A stretch of DNA of 58,848 nt from Streptomyces mayonensis. GTDB lineage: Bacteria > Actinomycetota > Actinomycetes > Streptomycetales > Streptomycetaceae. The DNA lies in contig NZ_JACBYP010000045.1 of NCBI RefSeq assembly GCF_018982965.1, positions 1 through 58,848 on the forward strand, given 5' to 3'. Every line of letters starts with the position of its first letter. Position 1 is the first letter of the stretch. The translations under genes and the position numbers were made by a program. Of this stretch, positions 24,586 through 32,576 are shown one piece after another. Under the pieces are notes generated by a model that was not told the DNA's origin, searched no databases, and worked only from the letters and a program-made list of their open reading frames with translations.

Positions 24586-25500
24586 TCAGTGCCGGGCGGG
24601 GTGCGGGGTGAAGGGCGCCCAGCCCTTGATGGCGAACTTGTCGGCGTCGCGGACCACTTCCGCCGCTCCGTGGCCGCCCAGGTGGGCGGGGAACAGGAGG
24701 GCGTTCTCGTCGGCGGCGCGGCCCAGGAGCCTGCGGCGGGTGGCGCGGGCGGCTGCGGGGTCCTCGCAGAAGCAGCTGTTGTGGTCGGGTTCGAGGATCT
24801 GGACCGGCGAGTGCAGCAGGTCTCCGACGAACAGCGCGCGGTCGGTTCCGCTGTCCAGGGTCAGCACGCTGGAACCGGGGGTGTGTCCGGGCGCCGCGTC
24901 CAGGCGCAGATTGGCGTCGATCCGGAGGCCGCCCTGCCAGAGTTCGGTGCGTCCGGCTCGGTGCACCGGCGCCACGCTGTCCTCGAACACGTTCTGGTTG
25001 CCCCGGCCGAGGAGCGGCACGTGGCCGTTCTCGGGGTTCCAGAAGTCGAAGTCGTCCTTCGGCATCAGGTAAGTGGCGTTCGGGAAGGTGGGCACCCAGT
25101 CCCGGCCGTCCAGGCGGGTGTTCCAGCCGACGTGGTCGACGTGCAGATGGGTGTTGATCACGAGGTCCACGTCCTCGGGTGCGACTCCGGCCCGGGACAG
25201 GTTCCCCAGGAAATCGGTGTCGAGGTGGTTCCAGACCGGCGAGTACGGTCGTTCCTTGTGATTGCCGACACCGGTGTCGACCAGGATGTTCCTGCCCTCG
25301 CTGTGCAACAGCCAGGTCTGGATGGCGCCGTGGACGACGTCGGCCCGGGAGTCGAGGAAATGCGGCTCGAGCCAGGGCCGGCCCTCCTCCCACACCTTTT
25401 CCGGTACGTCCGGGAAGAACGTCCGGGGTGCCATGTCCACCGACCCGAAGTATTCCCACACACGGGTGACGGTGACGTTCCCGAGTTCGATCCGTTCCAT
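24586..25500 (-). CDS. Metallo-beta-lactamase-fold hydrolase
   Basis: 304 residues. The zinc-binding motif THLHVDHVGWN (HxHxDH) lies near the centre, followed by AAPGHTPGSS, the acidic FVGDLLHSPVQI and a final His in LLFPAHLGGHG, a complete dinuclear site. It is similar in organisation to lactonase/quorum-quenching and alkylsulfatase-like hydrolases. The ATG at 25500 has AAGGAG upstream. It is first in a two-gene operon with the carboxylesterase and divergent from the LAL regulator across 139 bases. The combination suggests hydrolysis of a lactone or ester-containing signal or nutrient; the specific substrate is unknown. Confidence 0.87.
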   Translation of the reverse strand: MERIELGNVTVTRVWEYFGSVDMAPRTFFPDVPEKVWEEGRPWLEPHFLDSRADVVHGAIQTWLLHSEGRNILVDTGVGNHKERPYSPVWNHLDTDFLGNLSRAGVAPEDVDLVINTHLHVDHVGWNTRLDGRDWVPTFPNATYLMPKDDFDFWNPENGHVPLLGRGNQNVFEDSVAPVHRAGRTELWQGGLRIDANLRLDAAPGHTPGSSVLTLDSGTDRALFVGDLLHSPVQILEPDHNSCFCEDPAAARATRRRLLGRAADENALLFPAHLGGHGAAEVVRDADKFAIKGWAPFTPHPARH

Positions 25501-25639
25501 GTCGCTCCTTGCGGCTGCGGAGTTCTTCCGGTGCTCGGACACGACGCTATGGACGGCGCGGGGCGCGCGGTATCCGTCACATGACTGCACCCGCTCCGGG
25601 CCGCCCCGGATGCCTGCCACCGCTTGTAGCCTGGGTGGC

Positions 25640-28423
25640 GTGGACGAGCGCACGGCAGGGGAGAACGCGGAGCCGGAGGACCGGGAGCCGATCGTGGGCC
25701 GGACGGCGGAGTCGGCACGTCTTCTGCGGACGGCCGGCCGCGATCCGGCCGGGCCCGGACCGGCCGATCCGGTTCTGCTGCTCGTCGGCGAGGCGGGCAC
25801 GGGCAAGAGCACGCTCCTCGACTCCGTGGCACGCCGGGTGGCGGCCGGCGGCACGCGCGTGCTGCGTGCCGCCGGGAGCGAGTCGGAGTCGGACCTCGCG
25901 TTCTCCGCGCTGCACCAGCTGCTGCGGCCGGTGCGTGCCCGGGCGCAGGCGCTGCCGGACGGGCAGCGCGCGGCGCTGCGCGACGCCCTCGGTGCCGGGC
26001 CGGCGGCGCCTCCGCCCGGCCCGCCCGGCACCGTCCTCCTCGGTGCCGCTGTCCTGAACCTGCTCTCCGCGCTGGGCGAGGACGGGCCCGTGCTCCTGGT
26101 CCTGGACGACGCGCAGTGGCTCGACCACGCCTCGCTCGACATCCTGTCCTTCGTCGCCGGACGGCTGGCGGGCGAACCGGTGGCCGTGCTGATGGGCGCC
26201 CGTCCGGACGACCGCCTGCCGGGTCCGCACCGGCGGGTGCCCGTCGTCGAGCTCGGACCGCTGGACGACGTGTCGGCCAACCGTCTCCTGGACATCCAGC
26301 CGCACCGCACCGCCGGCCGGACCAGGGCCCGGATCCTCGACCAGGCGGGCGGCAACCCACTCGCGCTGGTGGAGCTGGCGCGCTCCGCCGGCTGGGCCCG
26401 GGAGACGGGGACGGAGCTGCCGCCGGCCGGCCCGCTGCCGCTCGCCGACCACCTGGAACGGCTCTTCGCCGCCCGGGTGGCCACCCTCCCCGCCCAGACC
26501 GCCCGCGCACTGCTGCTCCTGGCCGCCATGGACACGGTCGACTCCGCGCTCGCCGTGCGGGCCGGGCTGCCGGGCCCCGGGGACGGGACGTGGCGGCCGG
26601 CCGAGCTGGCCGGGCTGGTCCTGCCGGGGTATCCGGGCGTCCGCTTCCGTCATCCGCTGGTGCGGTCCGCCGTGTACCACGCCGCGTCCCCGGACCAGCG
26701 CGGCCAGGCCCATCTGGAACTGGCCGGGCTGCTGCACGACGAGCCGGACCGCCGGGCCTGGCACCGGGCCGCCGCCACCGTACGCGCGGACGCGGCGGTG
26801 TCGGCGGACCTGACGCGGACCGCGGAGCGGGCACGCCGCCGGGGAGGCCACGCGGCGGCGGCCAAGGCGCTGCAACGCGCGGCGGAACTGGCCCCGCGCC
26901 GTGCGGACGGCGCCCGGCTGCTGGTGGAGGCGGCCGCGGCGGCCGTACTCACCGGAGACCTCGCCTGGGTCGAGGAACTGGTCGCCGCGGCCCGCGCGCG
27001 CACCGACGACCCGGGCCTGCTGGCCGACGCCGCCGTCCAGGCAGGCCGGCTCGCGGTCCTGACGGCGCGGCACTCCGCGCTCTTCTCCCGGCTGACCGAC
27101 ACCGCCGAGGAAGCGGCCCGTTCGCGGCCCGCCGCCGCCCTCGGTCTGCTGTCGGACGCCGCCGTGGTCCGCTTCTACTCCGGCCGGGAGTCCCAACTGC
27201 GGCGGATCGAGGATCTGTTGAGGATCCTGCCGGAGGAGGTGCCGGGCGCGTCGTGGGCGCGTACCTGGACGAAGGTCGTCTCGAACCCCTTCGGCGGCCG
27301 GACCGGACTCGTCCGGCTGCTGTCCCGCGCGGCCGCCGAGTCCGCGGGCCGGCCCGAACACCTCACCGCCCTGGGCGTCATGGCCTGGCTGCTGGACGAG
27401 ACACCGCGCGCCGTCCGCGCCTTCGACGAGGCCTTCGACCGCTGGCAGGCGCGGGGTGCGCTGCCCCAGGGTTTGGGCGGCGCCGCGGCCCGGGCCTATC
27501 TGGAACAGGGGCGGTGGGACCGTGCCCGGGAATCCTGCGCCCGTGTCACCGCGGTCGGTTCGGCGCTCGGCATCGACCATGCCGTGGCGTGCGCGATGTC
27601 GACGGAGGCCATGCTGCTGGCCCTCCAGGGGGACACGGCGGCGGCGCGCGACCGGGCGGCGGACGCGCTCGGCCTGGTCGATCCGCTGGAGAGCCGCTCG
27701 GTCTCGGTCTTCGTGCACCGTGCGCTGGGCGCCGCGGCCACCGCCGAGGGGGCGTACGAGACGGCGTACGACCGGCTGCGGGCGGTGTTCACGGCGGACG
27801 GCTCGCCGGTGCACTACCACGCCTCCTACCCGGCGCTCGCGGACCTGGCCGCTGCCGCCGTGCGCGCGGGCCGGCGCGAGGAGGCGGCCGCGATCGTGGC
27901 GCGTTCCGCGCACGAACTGGCCGGTGACGCCTCCCCCAGGCTGCGCGCGCTGATCGACCGGGCCCGGGGTCTGCTCGCGGACGCGGCGGACGCCGAACCG
28001 CACTTCCGGACTGCCCTCGCGGATCCGGCCCTTGCACACTGGCCGTTCGAGCGTGCGCAGACGCTGCTGGACCTCGCCGAGTGGCTGCGGCGCCGGCGCA
28101 GGATCGCCGAGGCCCGCGCGCCGCTCGCCGAGGCCCTGGAGACCTTCCGGCGGCTGGGCGCGCGCCCGTGGACCGAACGGACGCTGGCCGAGTCACGGGC
28201 CGCCGGACTCGACGTCGCCGAGGCGGCACCCGACGCGCTCGCCTCGCTCTCCCCGCAGCAGCGGCAGATCATCGGGCTCGCCGCCCGCGGGCTGACCAAC
28301 CGGGAGATCGGCGAGCGGCTCTTCCTCTCCCCGCGCACGGTCGGCTCGCACCTGTACCGCAGCTTCCCCAAGCTGGGCGTCACCACCCGCTCCCAGCTGC
28401 GCGACCTCGTCGGGCACCCGTGA
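25640..28423 (+). CDS. LuxR-family large ATPase transcriptional regulator (LAL)
   Basis: About 927 residues. The N-terminal AAA/STAND ATPase has Walker A GEAGTGKST and Walker B LLVLDDAQWLD. The central region is a long helical, TPR-like sensor. The C-terminus is a LuxR helix-turn-helix (LSPQQRQIIGLAARGLTNR, LFLSPRTVGSHLYRSFPKLG). LAL regulators activate target genes in response to a bound inducer. GTG at 25640 lacks a good SD; other in-frame starts upstream are possible. It is divergent from the metallo-hydrolase/esterase operon, its most likely target. Confidence 0.9.
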   Translation: MDERTAGENAEPEDREPIVGRTAESARLLRTAGRDPAGPGPADPVLLLVGEAGTGKSTLLDSVARRVAAGGTRVLRAAGSESESDLAFSALHQLLRPVRARAQALPDGQRAALRDALGAGPAAPPPGPPGTVLLGAAVLNLLSALGEDGPVLLVLDDAQWLDHASLDILSFVAGRLAGEPVAVLMGARPDDRLPGPHRRVPVVELGPLDDVSANRLLDIQPHRTAGRTRARILDQAGGNPLALVELARSAGWARETGTELPPAGPLPLADHLERLFAARVATLPAQTARALLLLAAMDTVDSALAVRAGLPGPGDGTWRPAELAGLVLPGYPGVRFRHPLVRSAVYHAASPDQRGQAHLELAGLLHDEPDRRAWHRAAATVRADAAVSADLTRTAERARRRGGHAAAAKALQRAAELAPRRADGARLLVEAAAAAVLTGDLAWVEELVAAARARTDDPGLLADAAVQAGRLAVLTARHSALFSRLTDTAEEAARSRPAAALGLLSDAAVVRFYSGRESQLRRIEDLLRILPEEVPGASWARTWTKVVSNPFGGRTGLVRLLSRAAAESAGRPEHLTALGVMAWLLDETPRAVRAFDEAFDRWQARGALPQGLGGAAARAYLEQGRWDRARESCARVTAVGSALGIDHAVACAMSTEAMLLALQGDTAAARDRAADALGLVDPLESRSVSVFVHRALGAAATAEGAYETAYDRLRAVFTADGSPVHYHASYPALADLAAAAVRAGRREEAAAIVARSAHELAGDASPRLRALIDRARGLLADAADAEPHFRTALADPALAHWPFERAQTLLDLAEWLRRRRRIAEARAPLAEALETFRRLGARPWTERTLAESRAAGLDVAEAAPDALASLSPQQRQIIGLAARGLTNREIGERLFLSPRTVGSHLYRSFPKLGVTTRSQLRDLVGHP

Positions 28424-28540
28424 AGGCCGGACCGCCGAGCGGCACGGGGTCCTGCCGGTGAACCGGTGTACGGACGCCGGACGTTGCCGCGTAGGTTGGG
28501 GTCAAGCACCCACGCCTCGGCTGAAAGACGGACCGCACCC

Positions 28541-29356
28541 ATGAGCGACCCCTCGACGACTCCCGGCCACGCCGCGCAGCAGAAGATGGACACCTCCGTG
28601 CCGCACTCGGCCCGGATCTGGAACTACTGGCTGGGCGGGAAGGACAACTACCCCGTCGACGAGCAGGCCGGCGACGCGTACACGGCCGTCTTCCCCGGCA
28701 TCGTCACCGTCGCCCGCAGCAGCCGTGCCTTCCTGCGCCGCAACATCACCTACCTGGTGGCGGAGGCGGGCGTGCGGCAGTTCCTCGACATCGGGACCGG
28801 TCTGCCCACCGCCGACAACACCCACGAGGTCGCCCAGCGCATCGCCCCCGAGAGCCGCATCGTCTACGTCGACAACGACCCGATGGTCCTCGCCCACGCC
28901 CGCGCGCTGCTCTACTCCACCCCCGAGGGCGCGACCGCCTACATCGACGCCGACGTGCTCGACCCCGACGCCGTCCTCGCTACCGCGGCCGAGACGCTGG
29001 ACTTCGACCGGCCCGTCGCCCTGATCCTCAGCAACATCCTGGGGCACATCGCGGACTACGACCGGGCGCGTTCCGTCGTCGCCCGTCTGGTGGACGCCCT
29101 GCCGTCCGGCAGCTACCTCTCCGTCAACGACGGTTCGCGGGGCATCGACCCGGAGTTCGAGCGGGCCCAGGACGCCTACAACGAGAGCGGTGCCGCGCCG
29201 TACGTGCTGCGCACCGTCGACCGGATCACGTCGTTCTTCGACGGCCTGGAGCTGGTGGAGCCCGGAGTGGTGCCGGTGCCGCTGTGGCGTCCGGAGGCCG
29301 GTGCTCCCGCCCCGGCGCTCATCGGCGAACACGGCGGCCTCGCCCGCAAGCCCTGA
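28541..29356 (+). CDS. DUF574-type SAM-dependent methyltransferase
   Basis: 271 residues. It matches the Streptomyces-abundant S-adenosylmethionine-dependent methyltransferase family PF04672 (DUF574). The family N-terminus PHSARIWNYWLGGKDNYPVD is followed by the SAM-binding motif FLDIGTGLPTADNTHEVAQ and VYVDNDPMVLAHARALL. Members are often near regulators or conservons; substrates are unknown. ATG at 28541 is in the expected place. It precedes the alpha/beta hydrolase gene in the same direction with a 37-base gap, so co-transcription is likely. Confidence 0.92.
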   Translation: MSDPSTTPGHAAQQKMDTSVPHSARIWNYWLGGKDNYPVDEQAGDAYTAVFPGIVTVARSSRAFLRRNITYLVAEAGVRQFLDIGTGLPTADNTHEVAQRIAPESRIVYVDNDPMVLAHARALLYSTPEGATAYIDADVLDPDAVLATAAETLDFDRPVALILSNILGHIADYDRARSVVARLVDALPSGSYLSVNDGSRGIDPEFERAQDAYNESGAAPYVLRTVDRITSFFDGLELVEPGVVPVPLWRPEAGAPAPALIGEHGGLARKP

Positions 29357-29393
29357 CGTCCCGGACGGCGCCCGACCGAGAGGATCCCGCACC

Positions 29394-30227
29394 ATGTCCG
29401 ACTGGCCGTTGCCCGAGTCGTTCGCCGACGCCTGCGGCACCGTCCGCTGGAACCGGCTGGGCGCCCGCGGCGGACGCCCGCTGGTCCTGCTGCACGGCAC
29501 GCCCTTCTCCTCGTACGTCTGGCGCGCGGTGGCCCGCTCGCTGGCGCGCGACCACCAGGTGTTCGTCTGGGACATGCCCGGTTACGGGCAGTCGGAGAAG
29601 TACGCGGGGCAGGACGTGTCACTGGCCGCGCAGGGCCGGGTCTTCGCCCGGCTGCTGGACCACTGGGGGATCGAGAACCCCCTCGTGGCCGCCCACGACT
29701 TCGGGGGCGCCGTCGCACTGCGGGCGCACCTGCTGCACGGCGTCCGTTACCGGGCGCTCGCCCTGGTCGACCCGGTCGCGCTGGCGCCCTGGGGGTCGCC
29801 GTTCTTCCGGCTGGTCCGCGACCACGCCGGGGTCTTCGAGCAGCTGCCCCCGCCACTGCACCGGGCCCTGGTGCGCGAGTACGTCGGTTCCACCGGCGGG
29901 CCGGGCCTGAATCCGCGGGTCCTGGACCGGCTGGTGGATCCGTGGCTGGGCGAGTCGGGCCGGCCGGCCTTCTACCGGCAGATCGCCCAGGCGGACCAGC
30001 GGTACACCGACGAGATGCAGGACCGTTACGCCGGTATCGAGGTGCCGACGCTGGTCTGCTGGGGCGAGGACGACGCCTGGATTCCGGTGGCCAGGGGGCG
30101 CGAACTGGCCGGTCTCGTGCCCGGGGCCCGGTGGGAGCCGATCGCCCACGCGGGTCATCTGGTCCAGGAGGACGCGCCCGCCGAGCTGACGGCGGCGCTG
30201 CTGGACTTCTTCACCCGCCTGCCCTGA
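29394..30227 (+). CDS. Alpha/beta hydrolase, haloalkane dehalogenase/epoxide hydrolase-like
   Basis: 277 residues. The oxyanion-hole motif LLHGTPFSSYVWR and DMPGYGQSEK are followed by a nucleophile elbow AHDFGGAVAL, where Asp replaces the Ser usual in esterases. An Asp nucleophile is the mark of haloalkane or fluoroacetate dehalogenases and epoxide hydrolases. The later acid (CWGEDDAWIP) and His (HAGHLVQEDAP) complete the triad. ATG at 29394 follows a GAGGATCC spacer. It probably shares an operon with the methyltransferase and ends at a strong bidirectional terminator. Confidence 0.87.
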   Translation: MSDWPLPESFADACGTVRWNRLGARGGRPLVLLHGTPFSSYVWRAVARSLARDHQVFVWDMPGYGQSEKYAGQDVSLAAQGRVFARLLDHWGIENPLVAAHDFGGAVALRAHLLHGVRYRALALVDPVALAPWGSPFFRLVRDHAGVFEQLPPPLHRALVREYVGSTGGPGLNPRVLDRLVDPWLGESGRPAFYRQIAQADQRYTDEMQDRYAGIEVPTLVCWGEDDAWIPVARGRELAGLVPGARWEPIAHAGHLVQEDAPAELTAALLDFFTRLP

Positions 30228-30270
30228 ACGGCCCGCACGGGGCTCGGGAGACGCGTCGGCGGAACGCCGA

Positions 30271-30316
30271 GGGGCGGGGTGCCCGGGAAACGCTCGTTCC
30301 CCGGGCACCCCGCCCC
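30271..30316. terminator. Strong bidirectional terminator hairpin
   Basis: GGGGCGGGGTGCCCGGG (30271-30287) pairs with CCCGGGCACCCCGCCCC (30300-30316), a 17-bp perfect stem around a 12-base loop that can close further through AA/TT. It lies between the convergent hydrolase and cold-shock genes and can stop transcription from both sides. Confidence 0.85.
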
Positions 30317-30333
30317 GTTCGGCACGCGTCCGG

Positions 30334-30537
30334 TCAGGCGGGGGTGATGTTCTCCGCCTGCGGGCCCTTCTGGCCCTGGGTGATGTCGAAGGTGACGGCC
30401 TGGCCTTCCTGGAGCTCGCGGTAGCCCGTCGCGTTGATGTTGGAGTAGTGCGCGAAGACGTCGGGGCCGCCGCCGTCCTGCGCGATGAAGCCGAAGCCCT
30501 TTTCCGAGTTGAACCACTTGACGGTTCCGCTGGCCAT
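30334..30537 (-). CDS. Cold-shock domain protein (CspA family)
   Basis: A complete 67-residue CSD protein: GTVKWFNSEKGFGFIAQDGG contains RNP1 (KGFGFI), and VFAHYSNI supplies RNP2. It binds single-stranded RNA/DNA and acts as an RNA chaperone. ATG at 30537 has AAAGG about 7 bases upstream. The long leader region contains a 9-bp hairpin at 30621-30646 that is followed by T residues on this gene's strand, so leader attenuation or RNA-structure control is possible. Confidence 0.96.
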   Translation of the reverse strand: MASGTVKWFNSEKGFGFIAQDGGGPDVFAHYSNINATGYRELQEGQAVTFDITQGQKGPQAENITPA

Positions 30538-30620
30538 GCCTTTTGCCTTTCAGCCGTTATCGGATCCGCACCGCGCGAACCCGGAGGTGGTCGTCCTGGT
30601 CCTCCGGCACTGCACAGCAA

Positions 30621-30646
30621 ACCGCCCGCACTCCGGCGCGGGCGGT
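30621..30646 (-). promoter_or_regulatory. Hairpin in the cold-shock gene leader
   Basis: ACCGCCCGC (30621-30629) and GCGGGCGGT (30638-30646) form a 9-bp perfect stem with an 8-base loop. On the minus strand the hairpin is followed by TTTGC, giving it a terminator-like look about 85 bases before the cold-shock ATG. It may be an attenuator or leader structure. The remaining sequence between the cold-shock and transpeptidase genes shows no ORF. Confidence 0.5.
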
Positions 30647-30868
30647 CTGGGCGAACCACGACATCTGCTGCTGACGCTACACGGCATGTCCGGGCCCCAC
30701 CAGTGAGTAAGGGGTGTGAGCGGCAACGATGTTGCCGATCCGCACCCCTGCCGGCGGCCGCACGGGCCCCCGACTGGGCCATCCGGGGGAGAGGACGAGG
30801 CCGCCGCACACCCCGGTTGTCCGAGTGGTCTAGCTATGAGTAGTCCACACACGGAGTCGGAGATCGAT

Positions 30869-31633
30869 ATGACCGTCAGGAAAGCGCTGGCCCTGGTGAT
30901 CGGTGCCGCCATGTGCACCGGCGTGCTGGCAACCGGCTGCGCCCGGCCGGACCCGGACGCCTCCTCGCAGGACTCGCACGCACCCGGCACGTCCGCGGCG
31001 CGGCCGGCGTCCCCCCATCCCGCTCCCCCGCGGCACTTCCCCCGCCCGCTGCCCGGTGTCGGGCCGGTCATGCGCGCCCTGCTCCCGGCCGGTACCCGGC
31101 AGGCCCTCGTGGTCACCGGCGAGGGGGAGGACTCCTCGCGGGCGCGGGTGGTGCTCTACGAGCAGGACCCGGCCCAGGGCTGGCGTGCGGTCGCCGGCCC
31201 GTGGCCCGCGCACAACGGGCTGCGCGGCTGGACGGACGACCACGAGGCGGGCGACCTGCACACGCCCATCGGTGTCTTCGGGCTCAGTGACGCGGGGGGC
31301 CGCCTGCCCGATCCGGGGACCCTGCTCCCCTACGACGAGGATCCGGACTTCTCCGTGTCGGGCACCGGGTATCTGGGCGAGCCCCTGGAGGGGTCGTTCG
31401 ACTACGTGGTCGCCATCGACTACAACCGGGTGCCCGGCACCACTCCACTGGACAGAACCCGTCCCCTGGGCGAGGACAAGGGCGGCGGGGTCTGGATCCA
31501 CGTGGACCACGACGGGCCGACCAACGCCTGCGTGTCCCTGAGCACGGAGCACATGCGGGCGCTGCTGACCGCCCTGGACCCGGGCAGGCAGCCGGTCGTC
31601 GTCATGGGCCCGGAGGCCGTACTGGCGCGGTAG
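30869..31633 (+). CDS. L,D-transpeptidase-family lipoprotein
   Basis: About 254 residues. A lipoprotein signal peptide (LALVIGAAMCTGVLATGCARP, lipobox LATGC) targets it to the outer face of the membrane. After a Pro/Ser-rich linker comes a YkuD-like catalytic domain: DHEAGDLHTPIGVFGLSDAGG and the catalytic HVDHDGPTNACVSLS, where Cys is the acyl-enzyme nucleophile. It would make 3-3 peptidoglycan cross-links or attach proteins. ATG at 30869 is preferred over the one at 30836 because it begins just before the signal peptide and has GGAG upstream. Confidence 0.85.
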   Translation: MTVRKALALVIGAAMCTGVLATGCARPDPDASSQDSHAPGTSAARPASPHPAPPRHFPRPLPGVGPVMRALLPAGTRQALVVTGEGEDSSRARVVLYEQDPAQGWRAVAGPWPAHNGLRGWTDDHEAGDLHTPIGVFGLSDAGGRLPDPGTLLPYDEDPDFSVSGTGYLGEPLEGSFDYVVAIDYNRVPGTTPLDRTRPLGEDKGGGVWIHVDHDGPTNACVSLSTEHMRALLTALDPGRQPVVVMGPEAVLAR

Positions 31634-31875
31634 CCCGCCTCCACCTGGACGCGCACGGCGGCGTCCCTCCCCCGTCCACGGGCCGGTGGACGCGCCGTGC
31701 GGCACGGCAACGGCGCACGGCGTCCCCGCGCCGGGCCGGGCGGACGGGTCCGGGGCGTACGGGGTTGACGCGGCCGGGCCCGGTCGGCCTACTGGAGGCA
31801 CGACTGGGCGTGTGCGGCCGCCCGGGTGCCGGTCCGTCCGCCGGCCCCGGCCGGAACGCAGTCAGGAGTCCGACA

Positions 31876-32250
31876 GTGCGGGGTGGGCGGGCAGCGGCGA
31901 CGGTGCTGCTGCTGGCGTGGGCGCTGCTCGGCCTCCTCGCCCCGGAGACGGCGGGACCCGCCGGACCGCCCGGGGAACACCGGGTCGCGGCGGCCGTGAC
32001 CGTGCCGGCCGAGACCGCCGGCGAACCGGTCCCGTACGACGGGGACCCCTCGTGCCACCACGCCGCCGTCCGTGCGCCGAGGGCCGCGGGAGGACCGGAC
32101 ACCGGCCGCGGCACCGGGAGCGCCCCGGCGCGGGACCGGGCCGCGTGGCGGGCCGTCGGGGGCCCGCGCCCGCCGGGTGGAGCGGCGGAGGGGCCGGGGG
32201 CGGGCCGGGGCTCCCGGGAAGTGACCGAGCTGCAGACGTTCCGCTGCTGA
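31876..32250 (+). CDS. Small secreted protein of unknown function
   Basis: About 124 residues, beginning with a signal-like stretch (AAATVLLLAWALLGLLAPETAG). The rest is Pro/Gly/Ala-rich with DGDPSCHHAA and a C-terminal ELQTFRC. I chose GTG at 31876 because AGGAG lies about 8 bases upstream and the signal begins there; the longer frame from 31765 gives an unlikely leader. No family is recognised. Two cysteines, one at the extreme C-terminus, might be linked. It lies between the L,D-transpeptidase and the acyltransferase. Confidence 0.55.
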   Translation: MRGGRAAATVLLLAWALLGLLAPETAGPAGPPGEHRVAAAVTVPAETAGEPVPYDGDPSCHHAAVRAPRAAGGPDTGRGTGSAPARDRAAWRAVGGPRPPGGAAEGPGAGRGSREVTELQTFRC

Positions 32251-32576
32251 GCCGGGCGGTCTCGACCAGGGCGCGTCGTTCGGATCAGGCCGGCTCCAAG
32301 CTGCGGTGCCTTGTTGCCGACCCGAGCGGGGGCGATGGAGGTCCCTCCCGCGCGAGCGAAGCCGAGCGGGAGGCGTGCAACTGCAAGGCGGAGGAGCGCG
32401 ACAGGGCGGAGCCCGGGCAACCGGCGCCGCGGACATGCGTGCCGGCCCCCGCGACCCCGGCGAGATCCACACGACCCCAGGCCTGCGCCGCGCGGCCCGG
32501 GTACCGCACGCCGGCACGCGGCGCTCCGGCAGGCCTTGACGAGTCCACCGTTCGTGACGACGCGGAAGGCAGGCAC
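32251..32576. other. Intergenic region with a dispersed hairpin repeat
   Basis: No gene is seen in this gap. Around 32325-32405 is a sequence that includes CCTCCCGC and GCGGGAGG arms around GAGCGAAGCCGA. I recognise this as the same type as a hairpin element dispersed in intergenic regions of many Streptomyces genomes. It may be a mobile or RNA-level element. Confidence 0.5.
32344..32373. repeat. Streptomyces-type dispersed hairpin element
   Basis: CCTCCCGC (32344-32351) and GCGGGAGG (32366-32373) form an 8-bp stem with the internal GAGCGAAGCCGA that is typical of a dispersed intergenic repeat in Streptomyces. Only one copy was noticed in this window, so the repeat nature relies on recalled family resemblance. 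Confidence 0.45.

Noticed and set aside
30822..30870. tRNA-like D-loop sequence GTCCGAGTGGTCTAG
   Set aside because: No acceptor stem, anticodon arm or T-loop (GGTTCGAATCC-like) follows; it overlaps the transpeptidase leader.
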